Shown one piece after another: positions 1-10,837 of a stretch of 64,000 nucleotides of DNA. The position numbers were made by a program, and so were the translations under genes. Numbering within the stretch: position 1 is the first letter of the stretch; every line of letters starts with the position of its first letter. This DNA comes from Catonia carolina (lineage: Eukaryota; Arthropoda; Insecta; Hemiptera; Achilidae), in contig JAQMRL010000010.1 of the NCBI GenBank assembly GCA_035578175.1, positions 28,884,284 to 28,948,283 on the forward strand, in the 5' to 3' direction. A model generated the notes under the pieces. It searched no databases. It was not told the DNA's origin and was given only the letters and a program-made list of their open reading frames with translations.

Positions 1-348
1 GGTTATAATACGGTTATTCACGGATCCGCTTTATATCACCTACCGCGATAAAAACTAAGTTGGGAATTTTCGTACTTATTACAAAAATTTTTTTATAGAA
101 GTTTTTTATAGATTTTTTAGAAAATTTTTTTTTCAAAAAGTTTTTTATAGATTTAATACCTCTTTCACTTTTTTCCTGAACAAACCATGTTAAAAGGGGC
201 AATCATCAATAACATCGGGTTTTAAAAGTGTAATTTTTTTTTATTTCATGACCGGCCGTTTCTTCAACTTTGTCCAGAAAGGATCGTAATTTTTAGTTTC
301 TTCCGTCATCTACCCCTGTATTGTAACTTCTGGAATTCCGCTATTCAA
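1..348. other. No gene recognised
   Basis: A+T-rich sequence with T-runs at 88-135. No coding signature, tRNA-like box or end of a named repeat family was seen. The short open frame here has low-complexity K/F-rich composition and is not credible. Confidence 0.5.
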
Positions 349-745
349 TTAGCTATAATACATATTAAAGCCGTAATCTTAAAAAAAACACTTTTTTACG
401 TAAAAACAGCCTCACCAAGAATTTCAGCAAACATGGCGCCTACCCTATCTTGTAGAGAATAAAAAATTGAGTAAACCAGGCGATTTTCAAAAAAAAATCA
501 TAGGACCAGTTTTTGAGAAAATCGCAAAAAAGTGAAAAATGACACGAATAAACTACTACTTCCGGTTGACCGATTTTGATGAAAATGTTTGTATCGGTCC
601 GCGTAGTGGTATGTAACTTAAGTTTCAAGTTTTTTTAGGTTCAGGGGGTCTGAAAACGTGTAAATCCGGTGAAAACTCGATTTCAAAAAATCGACATGAA
701 AACAATACTTTCCTTCCTATATATTCATGTAGGCAAGAGAAAGTA
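349..745 (-). repeat. FamA, truncated copy keeping the L end
   Basis: Reverse-oriented FamA. It runs from the middle of module A to the L end GGCAAGAGAAAGT at about 732-744 (reverse complement of ACTTTCTCTTGCC). The (GT)n neighbourhood is deleted: sequence jumps from the TGGTATGTAACTTAAG region near 610 straight to GGTTCAGGGGGTCTG near 640. The R half is absent. Confidence 0.8.
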
Positions 746-1454
746 AAAAGTAAAATATTAAGTAAAACCGGGAGAATCAGTTTATTAACACGCCCCTGTT
801 ATCATAACTATTTTATCTCTGTCTGATACGCGCGGGCGCGATTTCTTATTACAGTTGCTTATTGGAACTAATGACATATATATTCATCATTAAAACCTTA
901 AGTTCACTTTTTTCCTCCTTCATTCATGCGGAATACTTTTACAAAGAAAAATCGATGGATTTCCTAAAATAAAAATCATGATTTTATTCCACAAGGCATG
1001 AACATCCTAGTGAATATAATGTAATATCTTTACCGACCTCTTCTTGTTTCCTTACACTTGAGTTGTTTTTCAAGTGAATCTAGTGTGAATACAGTTTTAA
1101 TGAATACACTATCACCTGTCTGTCACGTGAATAACAATCACTTTCAACTGCTCTAATCTAATTTCTAATTTCAATCCATCTATGCATATTCAATCTATTG
1201 TAAATCCACTTTGTATGTACGCGTACGTTATATGTTGTAAATTTTGTTATCCGTTGTATTCATGGTTGAATATTGTATGATGACAGTTAACTTGATTCTG
1301 GATTTAACTTTGATAAAGTAAACCCTTTCTAATCTGGCTTAATTTTGTACCCAGTAGTTCGGATTTCAGAAAATTTCAAATTACTTAAGGTTCTTAAAAT
1401 AACTTAACTTATTTTGCGAGGTTACTTAATTTTGATGTGGTTTTCTATATTATT
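746..1454. other. No gene recognised
   Basis: Single-copy-looking A+T-rich sequence between two FamA copies. No ORF of note, no recognised domain and no repeat end. Confidence 0.5.
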
Positions 1455-1587
1455 ACTTTCTCTTGCCTATATGAATATATAGGAAGGAAAGTATTGTTTT
1501 CATGTCGATTTTTTGGAATCGAGTTTTCACCGGATCTACACGTTTTCAGACCCCCTGAACCAAAAAAACATGTTTTTAGCGATTGAT

Positions 1588-1633
<46 letters not shown>

Positions 1634-2412
1634 GTGTGTGAACAGAATATCTCAAGAACGGAACATCGTACGAACTTGAAACTTAAGTTACATACCACTA
1701 CTGGATCCGACACGAACATTTTCATCAAAATCGGTCTACCGGAAGTAGTAGTTTATTCGTGTAATTTTCACTTTTTTGCGAATTTCTCAAAAACTGGTCC
1801 TACGATTTTTTTTAAAAATCACCTGGTTTACTCAATTTTTTATTCTCTACAAGATAGGGTAGGCGTCATGTTTGCTGAAATTCTTGGTGAGGCTGTTTTT
1901 ACGTAAAAAAGTGTTTTTTTAAGATTACGGCTTTTATAAGTATTATAGCGCAAAAATTTATATAATAAAAGTTTAGAGAATTTAAAATCCTACAACTTTT
2001 ATTTCAAACATTTTTTTTGTATAACGCTTAGTTTAGCGGTAATTAGAGCTTTTCTGTTTTTTCTCACGAAAACGTGTGAAAAATCTATTTTTTAAAGATT
2101 TCGGCCTTAGAATGACAAAAGTGTATAACTTTTAATCAAATTTATAGGAAAATTAAAGATCTACAACTTTTATTCAAAGCATTTTTCTTTACAGAGCCTA
2201 GTTTAGCGTGAAAGAGTGATTTTCCGTATTTTTAGGCCAAACTGAGGTTAATTTTCATTTTGCGTCTTTCACTCATGATTAAAATTAGGTTATGTTAATA
2301 AAGATAGTTGTTAGTTTATTTCTAATGTTTTATTAATAGTGTTAGGTTTTTTGTTCATTATTTGCATTGGCAAGAGAAAGTTGTGTGAGTGTTTCACAGC
2401 AGATTTTTTTTT
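1455..2412 (+). repeat. FamA, full-length reference copy
   Basis: Best copy for defining the family. The L end ACTTTCTCTTGCC (1455) runs into an imperfect hairpin whose core is CCTATATGAATATATAGG and whose descending arm reads AGGAAGGAAAGT. A (GT)n tract sits at about 1591-1640. Two related modules follow, about 1918-2095 and 2096-2270; both contain a CTACAACTTTTATT-like block, then TAGTTTAGCG, then GATTTTC or TTTTCTGT. The R end has GGCAAGAGAAAGT near 2370, the exact reverse complement of the L end, then GTGTGAGTGTTTCACA and a T-run. No long ORF spans it. The class of element is unknown to me; it is probably non-autonomous. Confidence 0.85.
1591..1640 (+). repeat. (GT)n microsatellite inside FamA
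   Basis: Near-pure GT dinucleotide run. The same position carries GT/CA repeats in nearly every FamA copy, with very different lengths, so the tract is an inherited part of the repeat that varies after insertion. Confidence 0.9.
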
Positions 2413-2465
2413 TACTTGTACGGCCGCAGGGGACCACTTTAAGTCCAAGTCAAGCTAACTCTTTT

Positions 2466-3218
2466 AGTTCTTGAATTTTTTGAAGCACTTTTGTAGATCT
2501 TCTTGTGCTTCTTTTTTCTTTCGCCAGTAGTTCTTTAAGGCTACAGATCTTGTAAGCCTCTCTTTGTCCGAAATCATCATTGTTTATCTGTTTCGCATTT
2601 GCTCTTCAAATTTAGCTGTTTGTTGTTTGATTTTTTCGTAGTTCCCTGACTTGGTTTTCAGATCGTCTACTGTGATATTCAGTTCTTCCATGTCTTGTTT
2701 TACTCCCTTTATCCAGTTTGGCGTTGTCTTCTTTTCCCAGAAAAAAATTTATTAATCTTCTTAGTAGGCTTGTTTCCCCCATTCTTATTAAATGTCCTAG
2801 AAAAGATATCCTTCTTTTCCTGATAATGCTGGGCAGTGGTTCTATTGTTTCATAGAGCTGTTGGTTTGGAACAATTTAGAAGCTTCCGTTTTCACGGGAC
2901 CATTTTCCCATACAAGTTCTTGCTATTTGCCTCTCCACCTTTTAGATTTTGTCTTTTTCACCTATTCTTGTTGGACCAAATAGGGTTTCACTCGCATAGA
3001 GGACTTCAGGGAGTACAACGGTTTTGTAGTGTCTTAATTTCGTGTTTTTGGCCGTACTTTTTTTATTGTAAATATTTCTAGTGGTTTTTGCGGATTTAAT
3101 TAGTTTATTAGTTCTTTCTCTCCAGTTAATTTTTTCTTTAGTATTATGTGTTATGGTTTCGCCCAGGTATTTAAAGCTTTTGACCAATTCCATGTCTTGA
3201 TTATTAATTTTGAAACAA
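2466..3218 (-). pseudogene. Non-LTR retrotransposon reverse transcriptase, C-terminal relic
   Basis: LINE ORF2 tail read leftwards. It opens with the motif SFKYLGETI typical of the region after the RT catalytic core, continues through KLRHYKTVVLPEVLYASET, then a GHLIRMGE-like block and a basic C-terminus, ending near 2466. At least one frameshift (about 2760-2940) and one in-frame stop (about 2590) break it. The upstream RT and endonuclease domains are missing; the fragment is cut off at about 3210 by the minisatellite. Such tails are common from target-primed insertion with 5' truncation. LINE clade is not determined. Confidence 0.75.
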
Positions 3219-4262
3219 AAATAGTGTCATTTAATTCCTCTTGAAGAGTAGCTACAAAAAACATTGGGTTTAAAGTTCTGGTTTCGACAGGAAGTGGCCC
3301 AAAACCAGAAGTCAAGAAATCAAAGTCGGAAGTTTGAAACAAAAATAGTTTCGTTTGATTTCTCTTAAAGAGTAGCTACAGATCATTGGGTTGTAATTTC
3401 TGGTTTCGACAGGAAGTGTCCCAAAACCAGAAGTCAAGAAATCAAAGTCAAAAGCTTGAAACAAAAAAAGTGTCGTTTAATTCCTCTTAAAGAGTAGCTA
3501 CAAAAAACATTGGTTTTAACGTTCTGGTTTCGACTGGAAGTGTCCCAAAACCAGAAGTCAAGATATCAAAGTCGGAATTTTGAAAAAAATAGTGTCGTTT
3601 GATTTCTTTTAAAGAGTAGCTACAGAAATCCTTGGGTTTAAAGTTCTGGTTTCGACCAGAAGTGTCCCAAAACCAGAAGTCAAGAAATCAAAGTCGGAAT
3701 TTTGAAAAAAAAAAATAGTGTCTTTGGGTTTCTCTTAAAGAGTAGCTACAGAAATCATTGGGTATAAATTTCTGGTTTCGAGAGGAAGTGGCCGAAAGCC
3801 AGAAGTCAAGAAATCAAAGTCGAAAGTTTGAAACAAAAAAAGTGTCGTTTGATTCCTCTTAAAGAGTAGCTACAAAAAATATTGGGTTTAAAGTTCTGGT
3901 TTCGACAGGAAGTGACCCAAAACCAGAAGTCAAGAAATCAAAGTCGGAAGTTTGAAACAAAAATAGTGTCCGTTGATTCCTCTTAAAGAGTAGCTACAGA
4001 AATCATTAGGTTTATATTTCTGGTTTCGACCGGAAGTGTCCCAAAACCGGAAGTCAAGAAATCAAAGTCGGAAGTTTGAAACAAAAAAAGTGTCGTTTGA
4101 TTTCTCTTAAAGAGTAGCTACAAAAAACATTGGGTTTAAAGTTCTGGTTTTGAGTGGAAGTGTCCCAAAACCAGAAGTCAAGAAATTAAAGTCGGAATAT
4201 GGAAACAGAAATAGTATCATTCGATTCCTCTTAAATAGTAGATACTGAAATCACTAATGGGT
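3208..4262 (+). repeat. Minisatellite, nine units of ~124 bp
   Basis: The landmark GAGTAGCTAC recurs at 3246, 3370, 3492, 3614, 3740, 3864, 3988 and 4112 (ninth unit, diverged, at 4236), so the period is 122-126 bp. Each unit holds an internal dyad, TTCTGGTTTCG ... CAAAACCAGAA, around a ~13-nt loop. Units differ by scattered substitutions and length changes in A-runs, so the array is not freshly amplified. A lone diverged monomer lies inverted at 40649-40771. Confidence 0.93.
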
Positions 4263-4765
4263 TTGGTAAGCATTTAAAAAAAATTCTACCAGCCAGGAGA
4301 CGCATAGTCTGATGAAAGGGTTTGTTTAGTAAATTATATTTTTCACATTATTTATGTATTACTTTTTGTTAATAAGCGTACGATATAACCCTGAAATGGA
4401 TTTAGTCAGATTGTATGTCGAATGATTAGATTAAACTAAATACAGTTTACTGTAAATGCAATTTAAGCATTTAATCGATCGTGTTTCAGCTACTGTATGT
4501 GTACCACAGCCATGCGGTATTCTGCTCTGTTAGTAATCTCTTTATTTAGGCAATGTTCTACTGGATTTACGCCCCTTCTCTTTTTCATTAGTAATTTCAA
4601 CTAATCTAATTAGGTGATATCGATTGTACATTTCGCTTGAAAAAGTCGAATTAAGTTAGTTTTGTTAATTATATTACGTTAAACAAAAACTGTTTTATCT
4701 GCATCGATTGTTAAAAGCGGCAAACTGAAATGTGCGGCGTAGAAGTTTCTTATATCTTTTCCAGA
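4263..4765. other. No gene recognised
   Basis: A+T-rich sequence with no coding signature or known repeat end. Confidence 0.45.
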
Positions 4766-4905
4766 CCGGTTTGATGGTGTAGTGTTCAGCTAAATAAGCT
4801 TCTATCCTAGGTGTCCCGGTTTCGATTAAAATATTCAAAACCATCTTCACAGAAATCAATTTGGTTCCGCGGTCGCCATTGTAGGTTTGCGAGGTTTTCA
4901 TATTT
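4766..4905 (+). repeat. Decayed tRNA-derived SINE
   Basis: The A-box-like GATGGTGTAGTGTTCAGC and B-box-like GTGTCCCGGTTTCGATTA have tRNA spacing. The non-tRNA body resembles the SINE just downstream only weakly. No intact tRNA cloverleaf. Confidence 0.5.
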
Positions 4906-4958
4906 ACAAAAAGATAAACAGATGTGTTTATTAAAACAGCTTTAGCCAAAATTATAAT

Positions 4959-5130
4959 GACCCGGCCTGTTAGCGTAGTGTTTAGCGCAACTAACTTCTA
5001 CGCTGGGGTCCCGGGTTCGATTATCGGTCAGGCATTTATCATCCCTCTCATCGTCTGCATTAGCAGTAATTGCAAAACAGTTGGACCTACAAAAACTACC
5101 AGAATAGAAGCGTCAGTGATTCCTAACTGA
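4959..5130 (+). repeat. tRNA-derived SINE
   Basis: The tRNA-like head has TTAGCGTAGTGTTTAGCGC (A box) and GTCCCGGGTTCGATTATC (B box). The body GTCTGCATTAGCAGTAATTG is shared, in inverse orientation, with the SINE at 26225-26405. A short unrelated ORF overlaps it and is not coding. Confidence 0.75.
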
Positions 5131-5342
5131 AAAACAAAGAACTTCTAAGGTCTCTTATAGGAATCTTTATATTTCCATTGGTTGTAGCAGAGTGTACCCG
5201 TGGGAATAAATTCACACAATGTTCTTGGGTTTCAAACCCCTATTAATCAAATGATTAACTATCAAATCATTTAAGTTAAAACTAACTTAATTGTTTTTAG
5301 AAGAACGGTGAGTAACTACTAAAGCAACTTAAGAGAATCAAT

Positions 5343-6658
5343 TAATGATTTTCCGTTTTTTTTTTAGTCGAACAGAGATTGATTTTCATTTTGCGTCATT
5401 TACCTATGATTAAAATTACTATCGGTTTCATAATCATAGACACCCGAGTTCGATTCCATGCATCTCCAAAACTATGATTCGGATTTCAACATATTTTACA
5501 TCAAAATTTAGCTCATTTTATTCTGCGTTGAACCATAATGAACCTATATTTTTAATGTTGTTTAAAAATTGCCATATCAAGGTTTTTTTGCTACCGCAAC
5601 AAATTTCATGCGTTTAGAGGCGTGTAACTCGATAATTATTTGACCGAAAATTATGAAATTTTAACACAACATTGACAATTATATTCTTACAGTGTGTAAA
5701 AAATTTCAAATTCTATTTAAATTTTTATTTATTTACAATATTCTGAACCAATCTCGGTAACCGCTCGATCGTTCGGCACGGGCAAAGTATCATTTTATTC
5801 AGCGTAAAAAACTTAGTACAAATATGTTAATAACATTAAATATTGATTGGTAAATGTTGTGGTAGAATTTTTAAAATTTAAAAAATGGACTGGGTAATGC
5901 GGGGGGTGGGCGCTACTACCCATGTTGACTGAATCTGACTCCCTGAATTGACAATGCAGTCTGTCAATTAAGGTAGACAGTCCAACAGGATTTCACGTAC
6001 ACAACCTGGCACAACATGGATAGTATCGCCCACCCCCGCATTACCCAGTCTATTTTTCAAAATGTTCAAAATTCTACCTCAACATTTACCATTTACCAAT
6101 CAATATTTCATGTTATTAACATATTTGTACTAAGTTTTTTACGCTGAATAAAATGTTAAGTTTGCCCGCGCCGAACGATCAAGCGGTTACCGAGATAGCA
6201 AAGCTTCAGAATATTGTTAATAAATCAAAATTTAAATAACGTACGAATTTGAAATTTCGTACACGCTGTAAGAATATAATTGTCAATGTTGTGTTAAAAT
6301 TTCATACTTTTCGGTCAAATAATTATCGAGTTACACGCCTCTAAACGCATGAAATTTGTTGCGGTAGCAAAAAACCGGGTCTTTTTGTCTTCTAACCTTG
6401 ATCTGGCAATTTTTAAACAACATTAAAAATATAGGTGTATTATTGGTCAACACGGAATAAAATGAGCTAAATTTTGATGTAAAATATGTTAAAATCTGAC
6501 ACGGATATGACATGTATCTGAGGTGCATGGAATCAAACTCGGGTGTCTATGATTATGAAACCGATAGTAGGTTATGTTATTAATTTTACATTGGTGACGT
6601 TTTTGATTATTTACATTGGCAAGATAAAGTCATGTGAGTGTTTCACACCAGATTTTTA
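5343..6658 (+). repeat. FamA R-end fragment split by a foldback insertion
   Basis: FamA right-end sequence occupies 5343-5418 and resumes at 6568-6658, ending TGTGAGTGTTTCACACCAGATT. The interrupting block is the 1149-bp foldback. Joining the two flanks across a duplicated TA restores the usual GATTAAAATTAGGTTATG. Confidence 0.8.
5419..6567. mobile_element. Foldback DNA element with TA target duplication
   Basis: Two long inverted arms, about 5419-5927 and 6012-6567, flank a short ~84-bp spacer. Terminal sequence CTATCGGTTTCATAATCATA is matched at the right end by GATTATGAAACCGATAG with small differences. TA at 5417-5418 and 6568-6569 flanks it and the insertion disrupts FamA, so both ends are defined. 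TA duplication is characteristic of Tc1/mariner-type insertion; no transposase remains. A transcript would fold into a ~500-bp hairpin. A diverged single arm occurs at 16924-17790. Confidence 0.88.
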
Positions 6659-7299
6659 CAGTTGTAAATTATTCATTATTAAAAGAAACCAATTTGTTTT
6701 TGTTTTATTATATGTTAAAGAAAGATATGTTGGTTTCCTTTTTGGATTTACCTTGATATCGTTTAGTTGTGGCTTGAATGTAGAAAACGACGAACGGAAT
6801 TTTGTCATTTACATTCGAAATTTACTTCCATTTGAATGAAATACTGGCTCATTAAGGGGATTAAGAAAATAAATGATGTATACTGTGAAATGAACATTTA
6901 AATTTCACTGAAATAACTTTAACAAACATAATATTAATGTTCCTAAAGTTTCTTTTCAGCCTTGACATATTCTTCGTACCAAAATAAGTTTTGTTCTTTC
7001 TGAAAACTCCATCAATGTTAATGCCTACTACGAATTAACTAACTTTATCAAACTTCTCATAATTCATAAGTAATATATCAACATATTTAATGTCTGTCAT
7101 TATTTTCTCATTAACTTTACAATTATTTATTCTGAATTGTAAGATTTTACTTTATTATTTATTAAATAATTTTTTATTTACTTTATTAAAGTTGATTTGA
7201 GATTATGATAAACGAGGACGAGAATTTTTTGTTTTTTTTTATCTTCTATTTTGAATCTTTAACAGTATTTTTTCAAAAAACCGAAAGATGACATGACAT
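6659..7299. other. No gene recognised
   Basis: A+T-rich sequence. An open frame of 98 codons (6543-6839) begins inside the foldback arm and crosses the FamA end; I see no domain in it and treat it as chance. Confidence 0.45.
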
Positions 7300-7473
7300 T
7301 GATATTACATGAGAAATTAACAAAAACAGGCACGAATATAAAATACAATATTCAGCAATGTTGAATTTGGAATTCCTGTAAACCAAAAATTTACTAAAGT
7401 ATGAAAAGTAACACAATAAAAAATTCATATTTTGTAAGATCAGTTATTACCAATAGCAATAAAGCATTATATT
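7300..7473. repeat. Flank duplicated beside FamA (unit 1)
   Basis: Sequence with GACATTGATATTACATGAG, GGCACGAATATAAAATACAA and AAGCATTATATTAAAAAATC reappears at 8512-8707 with small changes, in the same order and also next to a FamA R end. A shorter piece of the same flank is also embedded in the FamA copy at about 7590-7700. Confidence 0.8.
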
Positions 7474-8503
7474 AAAAAATCTGGTGTGAACACTCACACA
7501 ACTTTCTCTTGCCAATGCAAATAATAAACAATATAACCTAACATTAGTAATAAAACATTAGAAATAAGCAAAAAAACTAACCTCAAAAAACAAATGGAAT
7601 CACAATAAACGAAAAATTTACTAAAGTACTGTATGAAAGGTAACAAAATAAAAAAATCATATTAAATTATTATTCATAATTATTATTCATATTAAATCTC
7701 ATTTTAATCATGAGAGAAAGACGTAAAGTGAAAATTAACCTCAGTGTAGCTTAAAAATACGGAAAATCACTTTTCCACGCTAAACTAGGTTCTGTAGAGA
7801 AAAATGATCTAAATAAAAGTTGCAGATCTTTTAATTTCCTATAAATTTGATTATATTTTTTTTGTCGTAAAATGCATACAAAAGCCGAAATCTTTAAAAA
7901 ATAGATTTTTCACACGTTTTCGTGAGAAAAAACCGAAAATCGCTAATTACCGCTAGACTAAGCGTTATACAAAAAAATGTTGGAAATAAAAGTTGTAGAA
8001 TTTGAAATTCTCTACAACCTTTATTATATACATTTTTGCGCTATAATACGTATTAAAGCCGTAATCTTAAAAAACACTTTTTTACGTAAGAACAGCCTCA
8101 CCAAGAATTTCAGCAAACATGGCCCCTACCCTATCTTCTAGAGAATAAAAAATTAAGTAAATAAGGCGATTTTTAAAAAAATCGTAGGACCAGTTTTTGA
8201 AAAAAATCGCAAAAAAGTGAAAAATGACATGAATAAACTACTACTTCCGGTAGACCGATTTTGATAAAAATGTTCGTGTTGGGTCCGGTAGTGGTATGTA
8301 ACTCAAGTTTCAAGTTCGTACGATGTTCCGTTCTTGAGATATTTTGTACACACACACACACACACAGACCAATCGCTAAAAACATGTTTTTTGGGTTCAG
8401 GGGGTCTGAAAACGTGTAGATCAGGTGAAAACTCGATTTCTAAAAATCGACATGAAAACAATTCTTTCCATCCTATATATTCATATAGGCAAGAGAAAGT
8501 AAA
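7474..8503 (-). repeat. FamA copy 1 of a head-to-tail array
   Basis: Near full-length reverse copy with both ends: R end CTGGTGTGAACACTCACAC at the left, L hairpin TATATATTCATATAGGCAAG at the right. About 110 bp of the duplicated flank is inserted near 7590-7700. Confidence 0.85.
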
Positions 8504-8511
8504 ATAAATGA

Positions 8512-8707
8512 TAACATAACATTGATATTGCATAGAAATTAACAAAAACAGGCACGAATATAAAATACAATAATCAGCAATGTTAAATTTGGAATCGCAA
8601 TAAACGAAAAATTTACTTAAGTACTGTATGAAAGGTAACACAATAAAAAATTCATATTTTCTAAGATCAGTTATTATTACCAATAGCAATAAAGCATTAT
8701 ATTAAAA
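8512..8707. repeat. Flank duplicated beside FamA (unit 2)
   Basis: Second copy of the 7300-7473 flank, so the array unit was 'flank plus FamA', about 1.2 kb. This indicates duplication of a chromosomal segment in addition to insertion. Confidence 0.8.
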
Positions 8708-8806
8708 AATCTGGTGTGAAACACTCACACAACTTTCTTTTTCCAATGTAAATAATAAACAATATAACCTAACATTAGTAATAAAACATTAGAAATAAAC
8801 AAAAAA
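8708..8806 (-). repeat. FamA R-end stub
   Basis: About 100 bp of the FamA R end, directly abutting another FamA R end at 8807 with a repeated AAATCTGGTGTGAAACACTC. Confidence 0.85.
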
Positions 8807-9730
8807 AATCTGGTGTGAAACACTCACACAACTTTCTCTTGCCAATAGAAATAATTAACAATAAACCTAATATTAGTAATAAAACATTAGAAATAAACAA
8901 AAAACTAACCTCAATAAACATAACCTAATTTTAATCATGAGTGAAAGACGCAAAATGAAAATCTAACTCAATTTGGCTTAAAAATACAGAAAATCACTCT
9001 TTTACGCTAAACTAGGCTCTGTAGAGAAAAATGATCTAAATAAAAGTTGCAGATCTTTCAATTTTCTATAAATTCGATTATATACACTTTTATTATAAAA
9101 TGCATACTAAGGTCGATATCTTAAAAAAATCGATTTTTCTCACGTTTTCGTGAGAAAAAAATAGAAAATTGCTAATTACTGCTAAACTAAGCGTTATACA
9201 AAAAAATGTTTGAAATAAAAGTTGTAGGTTTTTAAATTCTCTACAACTTTTATTATATAAATCTTTTCGTTTAATTGCATATTAAAGCCGTAATCTTAAA
9301 AGAACTATGTTTTTACGTAAAAACAGCCTCACCCAGAATTTCAGCAAAAATGACACCTACCCTATCTTGTAGAGAATAAAAAATTTAGTAAACCAGGCGA
9401 TTTTAAAAAATATCGTAGGACCAGTTTTTGAGAAAATCGCAAAAAAGTGAAAAATTATACGAATAAACTACTACTTCCGGTTGACCGATTTTGATGAAAA
9501 TGTTCGTGTCTGGTCCGGTAGTGGTATGTAACTTAAGTTTCAAGTTCGTACGACGTTCCGTTCTTGAGATATTTTGTATACACACACACACACACAGACC
9601 AATCGCTAAAAACATGTTTTTTGGGTTCAGGGGGTCTGAAAACGTATAGATCCGGTGAAAACTCGATTTCTTAAAATCGACATGAAAACAATACTTTCCT
9701 TCCTATATATTCATATAGGCAAGAGAAAGT
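8807..9730 (-). repeat. FamA copy 2 of the array
   Basis: Full-length reverse copy, both ends present, ending GGCAAGAGAAAGT at about 9718-9730. Confidence 0.88.
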
Positions 9731-9734
9731 AAAA

Positions 9735-10561
9735 AACTAACCTCAAAAACATAATCTTATTTTAATCATGAGTGAAAGACGTAAAGTGAAAATCAACCTC
9801 AGTGTAGCGTAAAAATACGGAAAATCACTCTTTCACGCTAAACTAGGCTCTGTAGAAAAAAATGCTCTAAATAAAAGTTGTAGATCTTTTAATTTCATAT
9901 AAATTTGATTAAACTTTTTTTTGTCGTAAAATGCATAATAAGGCTGAAATCTTAAAAAAATCGATTTTTTGACGATTTTGTGAGAAAAAAACAGAAAATC
10001 GCTAATTACTGCTAAACTATAAGCGTTATACAAAAAAATGTTTGAAATAAAAGTTGTTGGATTTTAAATTCTCTACAACATTGATTATACATTTTTACGC
10101 TAAAATTCATATTAAATTCACAATCTTAAAAAAACAATTTTTTTTATGAGAAAACAGCCTCACCAAGAATTTCAGCAGACATGGCGCCTACCCTATCTTT
10201 TTGAGCATAAAAAATTTAGTAAACCAGGGGATTTTTAAAAAAATCGCAGAAGCGGTTTTTAAGAAAATCGCAAAAAAGTGAAAAATAACACGAATAAACT
10301 ACTACTTCCGGTTAACCGATTTTGATGAAAATGTTCGTGTCGGGTCCGGTAGTGGTATGTAATTTAAGTTTCAAGTTCGTACGATGTTCCGTTCTTGAGA
10401 TATTCTATATAAACACACACACAGGCCAATCGCTAAAATCATGTTTTCGGATTCAAGGAGTCTGAAAACGTGTAGATCCGATGAAAACTCGATTTCTTAA
10501 AATCGACATGAAAACAATAGCCTACTTTCCTTCCTATATATTCATATAGGCAAGAGAAAGT
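9735..10561 (-). repeat. FamA copy 3 of the array
   Basis: Reverse copy lacking the terminal ~110 bp of the R end; it starts at AAACTAACCTC immediately after copy 2. The L end is intact. It carries a 5-bp micro-insertion TAGCCTA at 10518-10524. Confidence 0.85.
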
Positions 10562-10837
10562 AAGAAAAAAAATACATCTAATATGTTACATTAATTCTTT
10601 TCGTCATAAACATCCAGAAAGAATTTAGGAATGTCTGCTCCATCTTCTTTTTAATCTTCTAATGAAGCCTGGTGGATTTGCCATATCACTGATAAGTGAA
10701 TTTTTTAAGTTTGTAGTTTTGAATAAAGTTTAAAATAACTATTTTTGATGATGGTATTAAATTATAATACAGATATTTTACTTAATTAAAACGGAAATAT
10801 TATCAATTACCCATTGTCCTTTTTTTGATAAATAGGG
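10562..10837. other. No gene recognised
   Basis: A reverse-strand reading with an acidic tail (EDGADIPKFFLDVYD) near 10600-10660 may be a remnant of the neighbouring transposase relic, but this is weak. Confidence 0.3.

Noticed and set aside
1455..2412. FamA as a Helitron
   Set aside because: The 3' hairpin and tandem arrays are suggestive, but there is no TC start, no CTRR end and the ends are inverted repeats of each other.
2836..3081. Forward 81-codon ORF
   Set aside because: Antisense shadow of the LINE relic at 2466-3218.
3208..4262. CRISPR array
   Set aside because: Units are 124 bp and similar along their whole length; there are no unique spacers and the context is eukaryotic.
6543..6839. 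98-codon ORF as a host membrane protein
   Set aside because: Begins in the foldback arm, crosses a FamA R end and then runs into A+T-rich sequence; hydrophobicity follows from T-richness.
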